Below, piece by piece: positions 54,958 to 63,185 of a stretch of DNA of 64,000 nucleotides. The notes under the pieces are model-generated. The model searched no databases, had not been told where the DNA came from, and saw only the letters and a list, made by a program, of their open reading frames with translations. The stretch's first letter is position 1. Each line of letters starts with the position of its first letter. Source of the DNA: Candidozyma auris (Eukaryota > Ascomycota > Pichiomycetes > Serinales > Metschnikowiaceae); NCBI RefSeq assembly GCF_003013715.1, contig NC_072815.1, forward strand, positions 310,001-374,000, read 5' to 3'. A program made the translations under genes and the position numbers.

Positions 54958-57900
54958 ATGAAACTCAAGCTACAGGTGGTCCTCATCCCCGTGAATCAGG
55001 CTGAAATTCCCACGCTGGGGATTCTGTCATACAAAAAATTTCTACATTTAACTGACCCTGTTAGCACAGTTGGAGAAGTTTGTGATGCGCTTATAGAAAG
55101 GTATAACAAGCTTTATCCAGAAGCGGATAAATTGCAAATTGAAGGCGTTCAGGATAATAACACGTGTGATTTGGACCCAGATTTTGCCGCCGGCGACGTG
55201 TTTCTGTCGGGAGACATCGTGCGTGTACTTGTGGACAATTTACTACCGTCGTATTCGAGGGAAACGTCTACGATATTGCCTGATTCGACGACCGGCGATA
55301 TAAGCAACATTTCCAGAAAACGCGGTGACGTTTCTGAGCTTAATGACTCAAGGTTGATGAAAAAGTCTCGAACTATCTGGGGCATTCGTCAGGAGTCTCC
55401 TGCAGCAGAAGACGGCTCGACATTTTCAAATGCTGCTGCCACTGCTGAAAATTCCATCAACAAGTCTCCAGTGTCATTACCGCCACCTCCAGAACAACAA
55501 ACACCCAGCTCAAAAATAATTCCGCAGAAAAAGGCATCCCCGGCTTCGAACTCGGGGAAAAGAATCACCTCGGGCATGCTTCAAATGCCAGCTGAGCAGC
55601 AGGCAGATGAAAGGATTACTGAGAATAACGGTACCAAAGTATCCCCGGCAGATGCCGCTTGTCAATCTCCGGAAGTTGATGAGATTGATGATGGCACGGA
55701 AAGCGACGATCTGGTGTCCAATAGGCTGCTTAAGCACACTAGGAAGAGTGAAATTACCCAAAAAAGTAACACTTCTACGGCAGCTCCAGTACATGCTACA
55801 AAGCTTGATCCTCCCCCACCAGTCCTAGGTAAAACACCCTCAAAAAAGGAGCCTTTAAACACGCTGACTCCATATAATAATAGGCAGGCGCCTCAGCAAC
55901 CAGTTAGCAACGCTGTGTCATCGCAGATCCCAAACGTAACCAAGAATATCAATACTCTTCCTTCCGAGGCACGACAAAACCGTTTACTCAATTCATCACA
56001 AGCACAGACATATCAGCAGAATTCACCCCAGTCCAACGCCGTACCGTTTGCACCTTCAACAAGCTATCCTTTTCGCCAAGTTCCAAACCAACCATCCCAG
56101 CATCTTACGCATATATATGGATATCCAACCAATCTAGTTGGCCAACCACCCTACGCAGTTCAGCAGCCTCAATCCTTGACTAATGACTCCAACTTGCATC
56201 ATAACAATAATGTACCCCCAAAGCTGGCTCAAGAGTACCCTGCAAGGCATTTAATGTCTTATACTCCAGGTGAACAGCCTCCACAACAGAAAGCGGATTT
56301 GGGTCCCTACAAACAGGGCCTCGACCCGCAGCAGGCTCCAACCAATCACCCGACACTTTCAAATCATATATCGAATCAGCAGAGCACTCGTCTGACACAA
56401 GCTCAGACTACGGGTGATCGTCATCTCTCACACCTGCCAGGGGTGCAAGGACAGACTCACCTTAAAAACCCACAAATTTCGCAGAGCAAAGGTATCTCTG
56501 TTGCTTCTAGTCAAGACACTCTGCAACCCCTCCCGGTGATCAACAAAGCTTATTACGTCACAAGCCCTGTTGAAAACCAGAAAATGCAAGAGTCATTCAA
56601 GAGACAAGTTGATCGTGTTGTTGATGATGCAGTGAAGCAGCAGGAGCTACTCAAACAACAAGGCGATGCAGCAATCAAAGAAGTAGAGCAAAAGGTGGCG
56701 GAAGAATCTAGACGTAAAGAAGAGAAGAGAAGGGTCGAAGAAGAGATGAAGAAGGCTGAAGCCAATCGTATTTTGCAACCGGCGGAAGAATTGAGGAGGC
56801 TGATAGAATTATCTGTGAGTGAGCAGGAGTTGAGAGACAAGAAACTTCTAATTCAAAAAAAGTTGGAACAACGTCATGAATTAGCGAGAGAACAGGAGGC
56901 TCTTCGCCAAAAAGAATTGGAACTTGATGCTGCCTTGCGTAAGCAGGATGATCTCAGGAGGCAAGCGGAATTGAAGAAACAAGTTGAGCTAAGACAAGAA
57001 GAAGCATTGCGTCAACAGGAGCAGACTAAGGAACAATTCAGAAAGCAAAAAGAAGCAAGTGAAGCAGCTCCTTCAAATACAATTTCAACAGCTCAGCCAT
57101 CGGACCAAGCAGGAACTTCACTGATACCAAGCGATGCCACAGTACGCCCAGCTAGCAGTCTTGGAGGTTTAACTCCTACAATTGCTGTACTGCCTCGCCC
57201 AGATGAACCTCCGGCTGAATCTAATGGATCAACCCAAACGAGTGCACCTCAAAAGCGGCAAGAAGAACATGTCAAGAGCATAGATAAAACAGGCAGATCC
57301 AAAGAGCACCACGATGGTCCCTCACTTACTAAAGATGAAGTTCTATCGCTTTTTAAAAACAATAGTATGCGTGTGCCCAGCAGGATCACAAAGAAGTTGG
57401 CACCTTCACAACCCGATACTGCAAATTTCCTTGCTAGGGAGGAAGAGCACAAAAGAAAAATTCGGGAAGAAAACATAGCAAGAAATGCGGCTGAAATTGA
57501 AAGCAGGCGACGTAGTGCCACTGCGGCAGTCGCTACGACGTCAAGAAGTTTGCGATCTCGTGTCACTATTGGAGGTGTTCCAAATTTCGAAAATAATTTG
57601 GACAATCTTGAGGACGAAAAGGAAAAGGAAAAAGAAAAGCTCAAAGAGATTAGGGCCAATAACCTACCTTCTCCCTTCAAGAGTTTTGCGAGCAAATCAA
57701 AACTTTCTTCCATATACGTAAAGATGAAGAAACTTGATGCCAAAATCACCAGTCAGCATAAAGTGCAAACTCAAGCAGTTAAATCTGAACCTACTACTCC
57801 AAAGCTTCTGCGAACTGCTGATCCTACCTCTGATGATACCAACGAATCATCACCATCGAAAGCGGCGGCGGCTGATAATGACAGTAGTGTTCAAAACAGC

Positions 57901-60147
57901 GATGAAAGAAGCAGTGAACAAAGCGATGAGAATTTCCTTGGGGAAGAAGGGCAGGAGAAAAGCAAGATACGTGATAATCAGATAGACGATGAAAGAAGTG
58001 AACTGTCTCAGTCTGAGGAAGGTGAGGAAGAGGAGGATGTTGAACTACAGGATGCTGCGGCGGCTTCTGATAGCTCTCCAGATGTTGTGATCGACTCCTC
58101 GGTAGGTCATGACTCAAGAGCCAGTGGAAATGAGACCCCCGCATATTCGAGAAGTGAGAAAAGGAAACCATCCAACTCAGGAGCCAGAAAAGCTGCTCGT
58201 GTTGTTGACCTGGAAGATGAAAATTCCATTAGCCAACCTATAAAGCGGCCCAGGGGACGCCCCAGGAGAAGCCTCAGGAAGTCTCCGGTGCAACCACGGT
58301 CAAGCCTTCGAACGCGCTCTTCAGGTCCAGAAGTCATTGATTTAGACTCCTCCAGTGAAAGCGGATCAGAAGAAGAAAACAGCGGCGATTTAATTGCAAA
58401 TTCCAACGAAAAGAATATTGAAGTCGAAAATGATTTAACTCTGAGCTCGTCGTCTTCTTCTTCCGATGAAGAAAGCAGCTCGAGCGGTCAAGAGGAGTCA
58501 GCAAAGGACGACGCTGGGGAGTCAAATGAGACTAGCAAACTTCCCGAAACGGCATCAAAGGACCATGAGGGGAAGAAAGATAACACAGCATCATATGAGA
58601 ACACTGATAAGGAAGACGAGGAGACAGCAGAAGACACTCATGATGAAAGTAAGATTTCACTGAATGCTCCAATAGGTGAGGCTTATGAGGGAAACGAATC
58701 GCACCAAAGAAGCCTGAGTGAATATGCTTCGGCTTCTTCAAAGTCAGCATCCCCTGAAAGAATACAAGAACAAGCCCATGGTTCACAGAAAGGCAAGTCA
58801 TCGGAAGAATCTTCAGAGAATTTGAAGCTGGAAGGCTCAAACGCAAAGGATGAGGATGAACAATTACTGAAGAGTTCATCAGAGGAAATGATAGTGGAGG
58901 AGTCCAAGCTGACTGACGCTGTGACAAGGGATGGTACATCTGATAGTGATGAAGCAAATACCGACCAAGAACAAGAATCTTCCAAGCAATCAAGCATACC
59001 TCGAAACCCTCCAATTGAAGAGGAGCAGTCGACGCCTATTGCAAAAGTCACTTCATCTAAGAAAGGTAAGGTTGATACACTTATGCTTGTGAACGCGTTA
59101 ACTAAGCTGCCTAGACAGACCATCAAAAATCCGAAATCCACTGATGATACAACGAAGGCTCTTCCACCAAAGAGATCCGCTCCCGAAGAGGTTGATGAGC
59201 CAAAGACGAAAAAATTGAAACTGGCTCTGATTCACCGCGATCCTGCCAAGATGAAGGAAGGTAAAGCACCTGAACCTGGGAGCTCTGTTGTCGATGCATC
59301 TTCAACGTCTGGTTCATCGTCATCTGCATCGTCATCTGAATCGTCAGAGCCTTCATCATCTGAATCTTCGTCGTCAGAATCTACATCGTCTTCGGAAGAA
59401 AGTGATGATGAGGATGAGGACAAAGAAGAGAAGGAGAAAGATGCTGTTGAAGATCAGGTTGTGAGATCAACGAAAGACGAAAAATCAAAAGATAGTAAAG
59501 ATTCGTCCTCAGATTCGAGTTCGGATAGCGATTCCGAATCAGAGTCTGGAAATGAAGCGGATAAGAAGCCCACTCCTGTTACTAAAGCTAGCAAGCCAGC
59601 TTTAGTAAGTCTTGTAAGCTCACGCATGCTGAAGAAGAAGTTTGGCTCCCTCACGAAGCCAACTACAAAACCAATGAAGGCGCCATCGCCACCCATACAT
59701 AGACACGATGAGGGCGTCAGAACTATAACAATTGACACACCATTCTCCAAGTCCTCCGATGAGGACGAAAAGAAAGCGAAGGCGAAGACAAAACCCCCTG
59801 CTTCTTCTGCAACCAAGTTGACTAAACTCAATTCACTCGATGACTTGCAAAAAAGAGGTTTACCCGACGTTCGAGACGCTAAATTCTCAGCTGAAGAGAA
59901 GAGTTCTGTGAAGATGGGCTCTAGCTCAAACAAGAATGACTCGGGTCGGTCATCGGAAAACTCCGGCTCTGATTCATCAGGGGATTCCGACTCTGATTCA
60001 GCTCTGTCATCAGATGAGAAGGAGGAGGAGCAAGACACCAAGTTCGCAACCCAAAAGAGCCTTGCTCGTGATGCTGAAGTAAAGAAGAAGAAAAAGAAGA
60101 AAGATGATGGATTCGAGCTTATGATGAGACATGCACCTAAAGCGTGA
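54958..60147 (+). CDS. NET1: Net1/Tof2-family nucleolar protein, Cdc14-binding N-terminus
   Basis: A 1729-residue protein. The N-terminal 100 residues (MKLKLQVVLIPV, FLHLTDPVSTVGEV, CDLDPDFAAGDVFLSGDIVRVLVDN) match the Net1/Tof2 N-terminal domain. Net1 anchors Cdc14 and Sir2 in the nucleolus (RENT complex), supports rDNA silencing and stimulates Pol I. The rest is mostly disordered: Pro/Gln-rich (about 160-530), a charged coiled coil (about 540-700, RRKEEKRRVEEEMKKAEA), Ser/Asp/Glu-rich tracts with many possible CDK and CK2 sites, and a Lys-rich end. An AT-hook-like KRPRGRPRR sits at 1096-1104. S. cerevisiae Net1 has 1189 residues. Only the N-terminal domain is clearly homologous, so it could equally represent the Net1/Tof2 ancestor. 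Confidence 0.85.
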   Translation: MKLKLQVVLIPVNQAEIPTLGILSYKKFLHLTDPVSTVGEVCDALIERYNKLYPEADKLQIEGVQDNNTCDLDPDFAAGDVFLSGDIVRVLVDNLLPSYSRETSTILPDSTTGDISNISRKRGDVSELNDSRLMKKSRTIWGIRQESPAAEDGSTFSNAAATAENSINKSPVSLPPPPEQQTPSSKIIPQKKASPASNSGKRITSGMLQMPAEQQADERITENNGTKVSPADAACQSPEVDEIDDGTESDDLVSNRLLKHTRKSEITQKSNTSTAAPVHATKLDPPPPVLGKTPSKKEPLNTLTPYNNRQAPQQPVSNAVSSQIPNVTKNINTLPSEARQNRLLNSSQAQTYQQNSPQSNAVPFAPSTSYPFRQVPNQPSQHLTHIYGYPTNLVGQPPYAVQQPQSLTNDSNLHHNNNVPPKLAQEYPARHLMSYTPGEQPPQQKADLGPYKQGLDPQQAPTNHPTLSNHISNQQSTRLTQAQTTGDRHLSHLPGVQGQTHLKNPQISQSKGISVASSQDTLQPLPVINKAYYVTSPVENQKMQESFKRQVDRVVDDAVKQQELLKQQGDAAIKEVEQKVAEESRRKEEKRRVEEEMKKAEANRILQPAEELRRLIELSVSEQELRDKKLLIQKKLEQRHELAREQEALRQKELELDAALRKQDDLRRQAELKKQVELRQEEALRQQEQTKEQFRKQKEASEAAPSNTISTAQPSDQAGTSLIPSDATVRPASSLGGLTPTIAVLPRPDEPPAESNGSTQTSAPQKRQEEHVKSIDKTGRSKEHHDGPSLTKDEVLSLFKNNSMRVPSRITKKLAPSQPDTANFLAREEEHKRKIREENIARNAAEIESRRRSATAAVATTSRSLRSRVTIGGVPNFENNLDNLEDEKEKEKEKLKEIRANNLPSPFKSFASKSKLSSIYVKMKKLDAKITSQHKVQTQAVKSEPTTPKLLRTADPTSDDTNESSPSKAAAADNDSSVQNSDERSSEQSDENFLGEEGQEKSKIRDNQIDDERSELSQSEEGEEEEDVELQDAAAASDSSPDVVIDSSVGHDSRASGNETPAYSRSEKRKPSNSGARKAARVVDLEDENSISQPIKRPRGRPRRSLRKSPVQPRSSLRTRSSGPEVIDLDSSSESGSEEENSGDLIANSNEKNIEVENDLTLSSSSSSSDEESSSSGQEESAKDDAGESNETSKLPETASKDHEGKKDNTASYENTDKEDEETAEDTHDESKISLNAPIGEAYEGNESHQRSLSEYASASSKSASPERIQEQAHGSQKGKSSEESSENLKLEGSNAKDEDEQLLKSSSEEMIVEESKLTDAVTRDGTSDSDEANTDQEQESSKQSSIPRNPPIEEEQSTPIAKVTSSKKGKVDTLMLVNALTKLPRQTIKNPKSTDDTTKALPPKRSAPEEVDEPKTKKLKLALIHRDPAKMKEGKAPEPGSSVVDASSTSGSSSSASSSESSEPSSSESSSSESTSSSEESDDEDEDKEEKEKDAVEDQVVRSTKDEKSKDSKDSSSDSSSDSDSESESGNEADKKPTPVTKASKPALVSLVSSRMLKKKFGSLTKPTTKPMKAPSPPIHRHDEGVRTITIDTPFSKSSDEDEKKAKAKTKPPASSATKLTKLNSLDDLQKRGLPDVRDAKFSAEEKSSVKMGSSSNKNDSGRSSENSGSDSSGDSDSDSALSSDEKEEEQDTKFATQKSLARDAEVKKKKKKKDDGFELMMRHAPKA
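58243..58269 (+). other. AT-hook-like motif in the NET1-like protein
   Basis: Codons 1096-1104 encode KRPRGRPRR, containing the RGRPR AT-hook core, flanked by more Arg and Ser-Pro sites. AT-hooks bind the minor groove of AT-rich DNA. Confidence 0.6.
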
Positions 60148-60198
60148 ATTTTATTCCTGTTTGATGGTATTGATGCCGAATAAGTTTATAGATTTAAA

Positions 60199-61518
60199 TT
60201 ACTTTAATGGCCTACCGATCACATCCACACCCCAGGCGCGGTAGTCGTACTGAACAAGTGATCGCTTGCGATGCTTGATTCTGTACGAGTCGGTAATTGA
60301 GAACAATATTTGCTCAAACAACTGGTTGATCCATGCTTTGGCCACCACGGGCTGCTCTAGATAGAGCGCTCCGACATACTGCTCAAAGTAGTCCGCTATG
60401 AACTCCTCTTCGTATCTAGCTTGGCAAGTAGGTGGCTCGATATCTCTATGGCCCGCCATGTATGGGATATACTCGTGCTCAAGCATCTCACAAACTATGT
60501 CATCATCGAGAGCTGAATGGAGGTTGTACGCCACCGCTAATCTCGAGAGCAATGTATTTGTGGCCAATATAGTTCGGAGCAAATTGTATGTCTTCTTGCC
60601 AAAGGTGTCATCCGCCGAGTACGGGTCCAGATGCCTGAACTTGTACAAAAATTCCGATGACTCCCCCGCCAAGAACAAGTCTCCAAGTCCATCAAGTACC
60701 AGAAGATCGTAGCGAATTACATTGAGCGCCAGTCTATCGATTGATACATTGTTCGACACCAACGTTTTGTAGAAGTCATGATCGGGCAGAAATACTGCTC
60801 TATACAACTCCTTATGCATGAGAGCCTTTGCCAACAAGTGCTTCGACTTTATTTGAGGCAAAGGAGGGAGGTGGATCGTTAGAGACTGGTCCGCGATATC
60901 GATTGTGCGAGGGTACGACTTGTGGTCGTACAATAGTCTGTAGTTGATCGAGGAGGACTTGTAATACTTTGCCGCCAATCGAAGAATCTGCTTCTCCTGA
61001 GCATTGACGGGTGCATTAAGCGTGAGCTTGTGACCCCTCAGCTCCAAGTACAACTCAAGCAACGCATCTGCAAGGGTATCTACCTTCGACTCGTCCTCTG
61101 TGAGTAGCTTGTACGCTACCTGAACATAGAATGACCTGACATCCAGCTTCCTGTTGTTTTGGCGACAGGAGGACAGTTCTACAGAACCACCCACGTGCTC
61201 GAGGATCTTGGGATGGGAAACACACTCAGTTTTAGCAAACAGCACCAAGTCGCTCACGACAGACTTGATGGCGCCGCCGCCAACCTGGGTATGGAAATGT
61301 GAAAGCTTCTGGTACACACAGAGCTTGATCTTATCGAGTCCCAACAAAAACAAGTGATGCTTATACCAACTGCTCGTTAGGTCGGTAGGTGACTCCTGTA
61401 TTCGTATCATGCCAGAGTTGTCTGGAAGGGAATTGTCGTGGATTTGGCGCAAGAAAAAAGTGGATTGGGCAGTTCGAACATTATTTATTCGAATGGTCAT
61501 CAATCGAGAAGCAGTCAT
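60199..61518 (-). CDS. RNase III-fold protein without dsRBD, Rnt1/Dicer-like
   Basis: A 439-residue protein. The region from about 190 to 405 follows the Rnt1/yeast Dicer plan: LLYDHKSY, then HLPPLPQIKSKHLLAKALMHK, a degenerate signature LVLDGLGD and a second acidic motif ADYFEQYVGALYLE. The four metal-binding acids would be D276 (Glu in most enzymes), D280, D376 and E379, so three are kept and one is a conservative change. No double-stranded RNA-binding domain follows, and NET1 leaves no room for one. The first 27 residues are basic and lack acids, like a mitochondrial leader, but a start at M37 would remove this. It could be a Candida dicer-like protein, a structural mitoribosomal RNase III-fold protein, or something new. 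Confidence 0.65.
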   Translation of the reverse strand: MTASRLMTIRINNVRTAQSTFFLRQIHDNSLPDNSGMIRIQESPTDLTSSWYKHHLFLLGLDKIKLCVYQKLSHFHTQVGGGAIKSVVSDLVLFAKTECVSHPKILEHVGGSVELSSCRQNNRKLDVRSFYVQVAYKLLTEDESKVDTLADALLELYLELRGHKLTLNAPVNAQEKQILRLAAKYYKSSSINYRLLYDHKSYPRTIDIADQSLTIHLPPLPQIKSKHLLAKALMHKELYRAVFLPDHDFYKTLVSNNVSIDRLALNVIRYDLLVLDGLGDLFLAGESSEFLYKFRHLDPYSADDTFGKKTYNLLRTILATNTLLSRLAVAYNLHSALDDDIVCEMLEHEYIPYMAGHRDIEPPTCQARYEEEFIADYFEQYVGALYLEQPVVAKAWINQLFEQILFSITDSYRIKHRKRSLVQYDYRAWGVDVIGRPLK

Positions 61519-61960
61519 AGTATGAGTTCATAATATTGCCCCAGGATGATGTTGCCTTATCGTTATACAGTGACAATTGTTGCATTCGATAAGCGCGAAT
61601 TGTGGAGACCAAATGCACACTGGGTACCCTGGTTCCTAAACGTGGGCTAGGCTAATCACAACAAACAAATCGCCAGTAGAAGGTGTTTTCATTCAGAGTT
61701 GTAGGCCGCAAATCATGATGTCACGATATTTTCAGCAAAAGCTTCCATGTACGTTTTTGATATCTTAGCAATTATTGGGAGGCCAGCTCTCCTAAGTGTA
61801 CATTTTGCAACCTGTTGACTCACCATGAGCACAGCCAGTTGCCACCCAATGTGACTTGCTATTGTAAAGCGCATTAGAAACGCCTTGCATGAACTCCTTG
61901 CAATAATACGACGTGCGCATGAGATTGACACTAGTGACTCATATAGCGTAGTGATTGATT
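61519..61960. other. Intergenic region RNase III-like/D-amino-acid oxidase
   Basis: 442 bases between two minus-strand genes; it should hold the promoter of the RNase III-fold gene (left) and the 3' flank of the oxidase (right). No gene is supported. Confidence 0.45.
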
Positions 61961-63046
61961 TCAGAGCTGACTCTCCCGATGAGTCGTGCGCAAGGTCTCC
62001 ACCACCTTGAGTCCAACACCATACGAAAGCTCAAACCCCGAGCCACCTGCCCCATAGGCATTGATCACTTTGTAGGGTCCATGACGCTCGACACTGAGGT
62101 TAAGCCCTCCATGTCTAGCGGGGCGGAACCCGACGTTTGTTCGTATGATGTCAAAATAAGCCTGGCCATTCTTGTCCTTTCGCATAAGCTGAGGGAACAA
62201 TTTGCTTGCTCTTGTCAAGATAGCCATTGTGTCCTCATGTCGGGGCAGTGGGTCAGTATCGTAGGGCTGTTTGGTCCCTCCAATAATGGTTCCGCCGTTC
62301 AACGGTCTGTTTATGCAAAACGTCCACTGGCCCAGCCTGTGTTGGACAGTCACAGTTGTGTCCGCTAAGGAATTATCGTGGGCAGCATTGACAAGAAGCG
62401 TTTGTCCACGAATAGGAAAACAAGCAGGGTCGGTGCCGCCTGTCCATTGAAGGCCGTTCCCAGTACAATTGATGATAATTGGGCTTGGCGAACTAGTAAA
62501 CAATAGAGCTTCACTGAGCCGTCCAAGGCGCAGTTTTACGAACCTCACGCCATACTCTGCCCTTAGTTTGCGGTAAACGTATTCGAGATACACTGGTGCA
62601 TTGACAACGTAAGTATCGTAAGATGCACCAAACTTGAATCCTTTGGGGAGTTCCTTCAACACCTTGAAATTATCGATTCCTTCACTGTACCCCTCAGCAA
62701 TGTGTTTATACTGCTCGCTTGGCTCTTCCAAATACTCAATGCCCTTAGCTAGCTTCACGGAACTCTCAGGGCATTCCTTCGCAAACCGTTTCATTCGTTG
62801 TAACGTTAACCTTGTCAACGGATACTCCCGTAGTTCAGCCTCATTCTTCAGTGGAAATGGCCGAAAGTGGGCTCCTGCCCAGGGTGAAGTGTACTTACTG
62901 TCATAAGGGACACTATCAGGCGAGTGTTCCGATACAACTGTTATTTGATATATATTTGGTAAGTTTTCGCATAGTGCTAGAGCCAGCGATAGCCCAAGAG
63001 CGCCAGCGCCCACAATGACTATATCTTCGGCGTTTCTTTGATCCAT
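61961..63046 (-). CDS. D-amino-acid oxidase, peroxisomal
   Basis: A 361-residue flavoenzyme that oxidises D-amino acids (or D-Asp) to keto acids, ammonia and H2O2. The FAD-binding start IVIVGAGALGLSLALAL has the GxGxxG pattern (G13, G15, G18). DSKYTSPWAGAHFRP, GGTIIGGTKQ and the substrate-binding Arg region VGFRPARHGG follow. The end, GAGGSGFELSYG, is the family C-terminal signature. The last three residues, SQL, form a variant type 1 peroxisomal targeting signal, which fits a peroxide-making enzyme. I cannot tell from sequence whether it prefers neutral or acidic D-amino acids. S. cerevisiae has no such gene. The ATG at 63046 is the first in frame. Confidence 0.92.
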   Translation of the reverse strand: MDQRNAEDIVIVGAGALGLSLALALCENLPNIYQITVVSEHSPDSVPYDSKYTSPWAGAHFRPFPLKNEAELREYPLTRLTLQRMKRFAKECPESSVKLAKGIEYLEEPSEQYKHIAEGYSEGIDNFKVLKELPKGFKFGASYDTYVVNAPVYLEYVYRKLRAEYGVRFVKLRLGRLSEALLFTSSPSPIIINCTGNGLQWTGGTDPACFPIRGQTLLVNAAHDNSLADTTVTVQHRLGQWTFCINRPLNGGTIIGGTKQPYDTDPLPRHEDTMAILTRASKLFPQLMRKDKNGQAYFDIIRTNVGFRPARHGGLNLSVERHGPYKVINAYGAGGSGFELSYGVGLKVVETLRTTHRESQL

Positions 63047-63163
63047 AGCGGTTCGATTGAAAGAGACATGGAATTGGCTGGCTCCTCAGATGCTCGCCAG
63101 ATTTTCCACATTCCTACACACACACACTACTTTTGGCTGCAAAATGTAAATGTTCTTTCTTTT

Positions 63164-63171
63164 ATTATATA
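63164..63171 (-). promoter_or_regulatory. Possible TATA box of the D-amino-acid oxidase gene
   Basis: The minus strand reads TATATAAT about 118 bases before the oxidase ATG, within the 139-base gap to the amidase stop. I see no GATAAG site in the gap. Confidence 0.4.
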
Positions 63172-63185
63172 CACTCTAGAGACAC

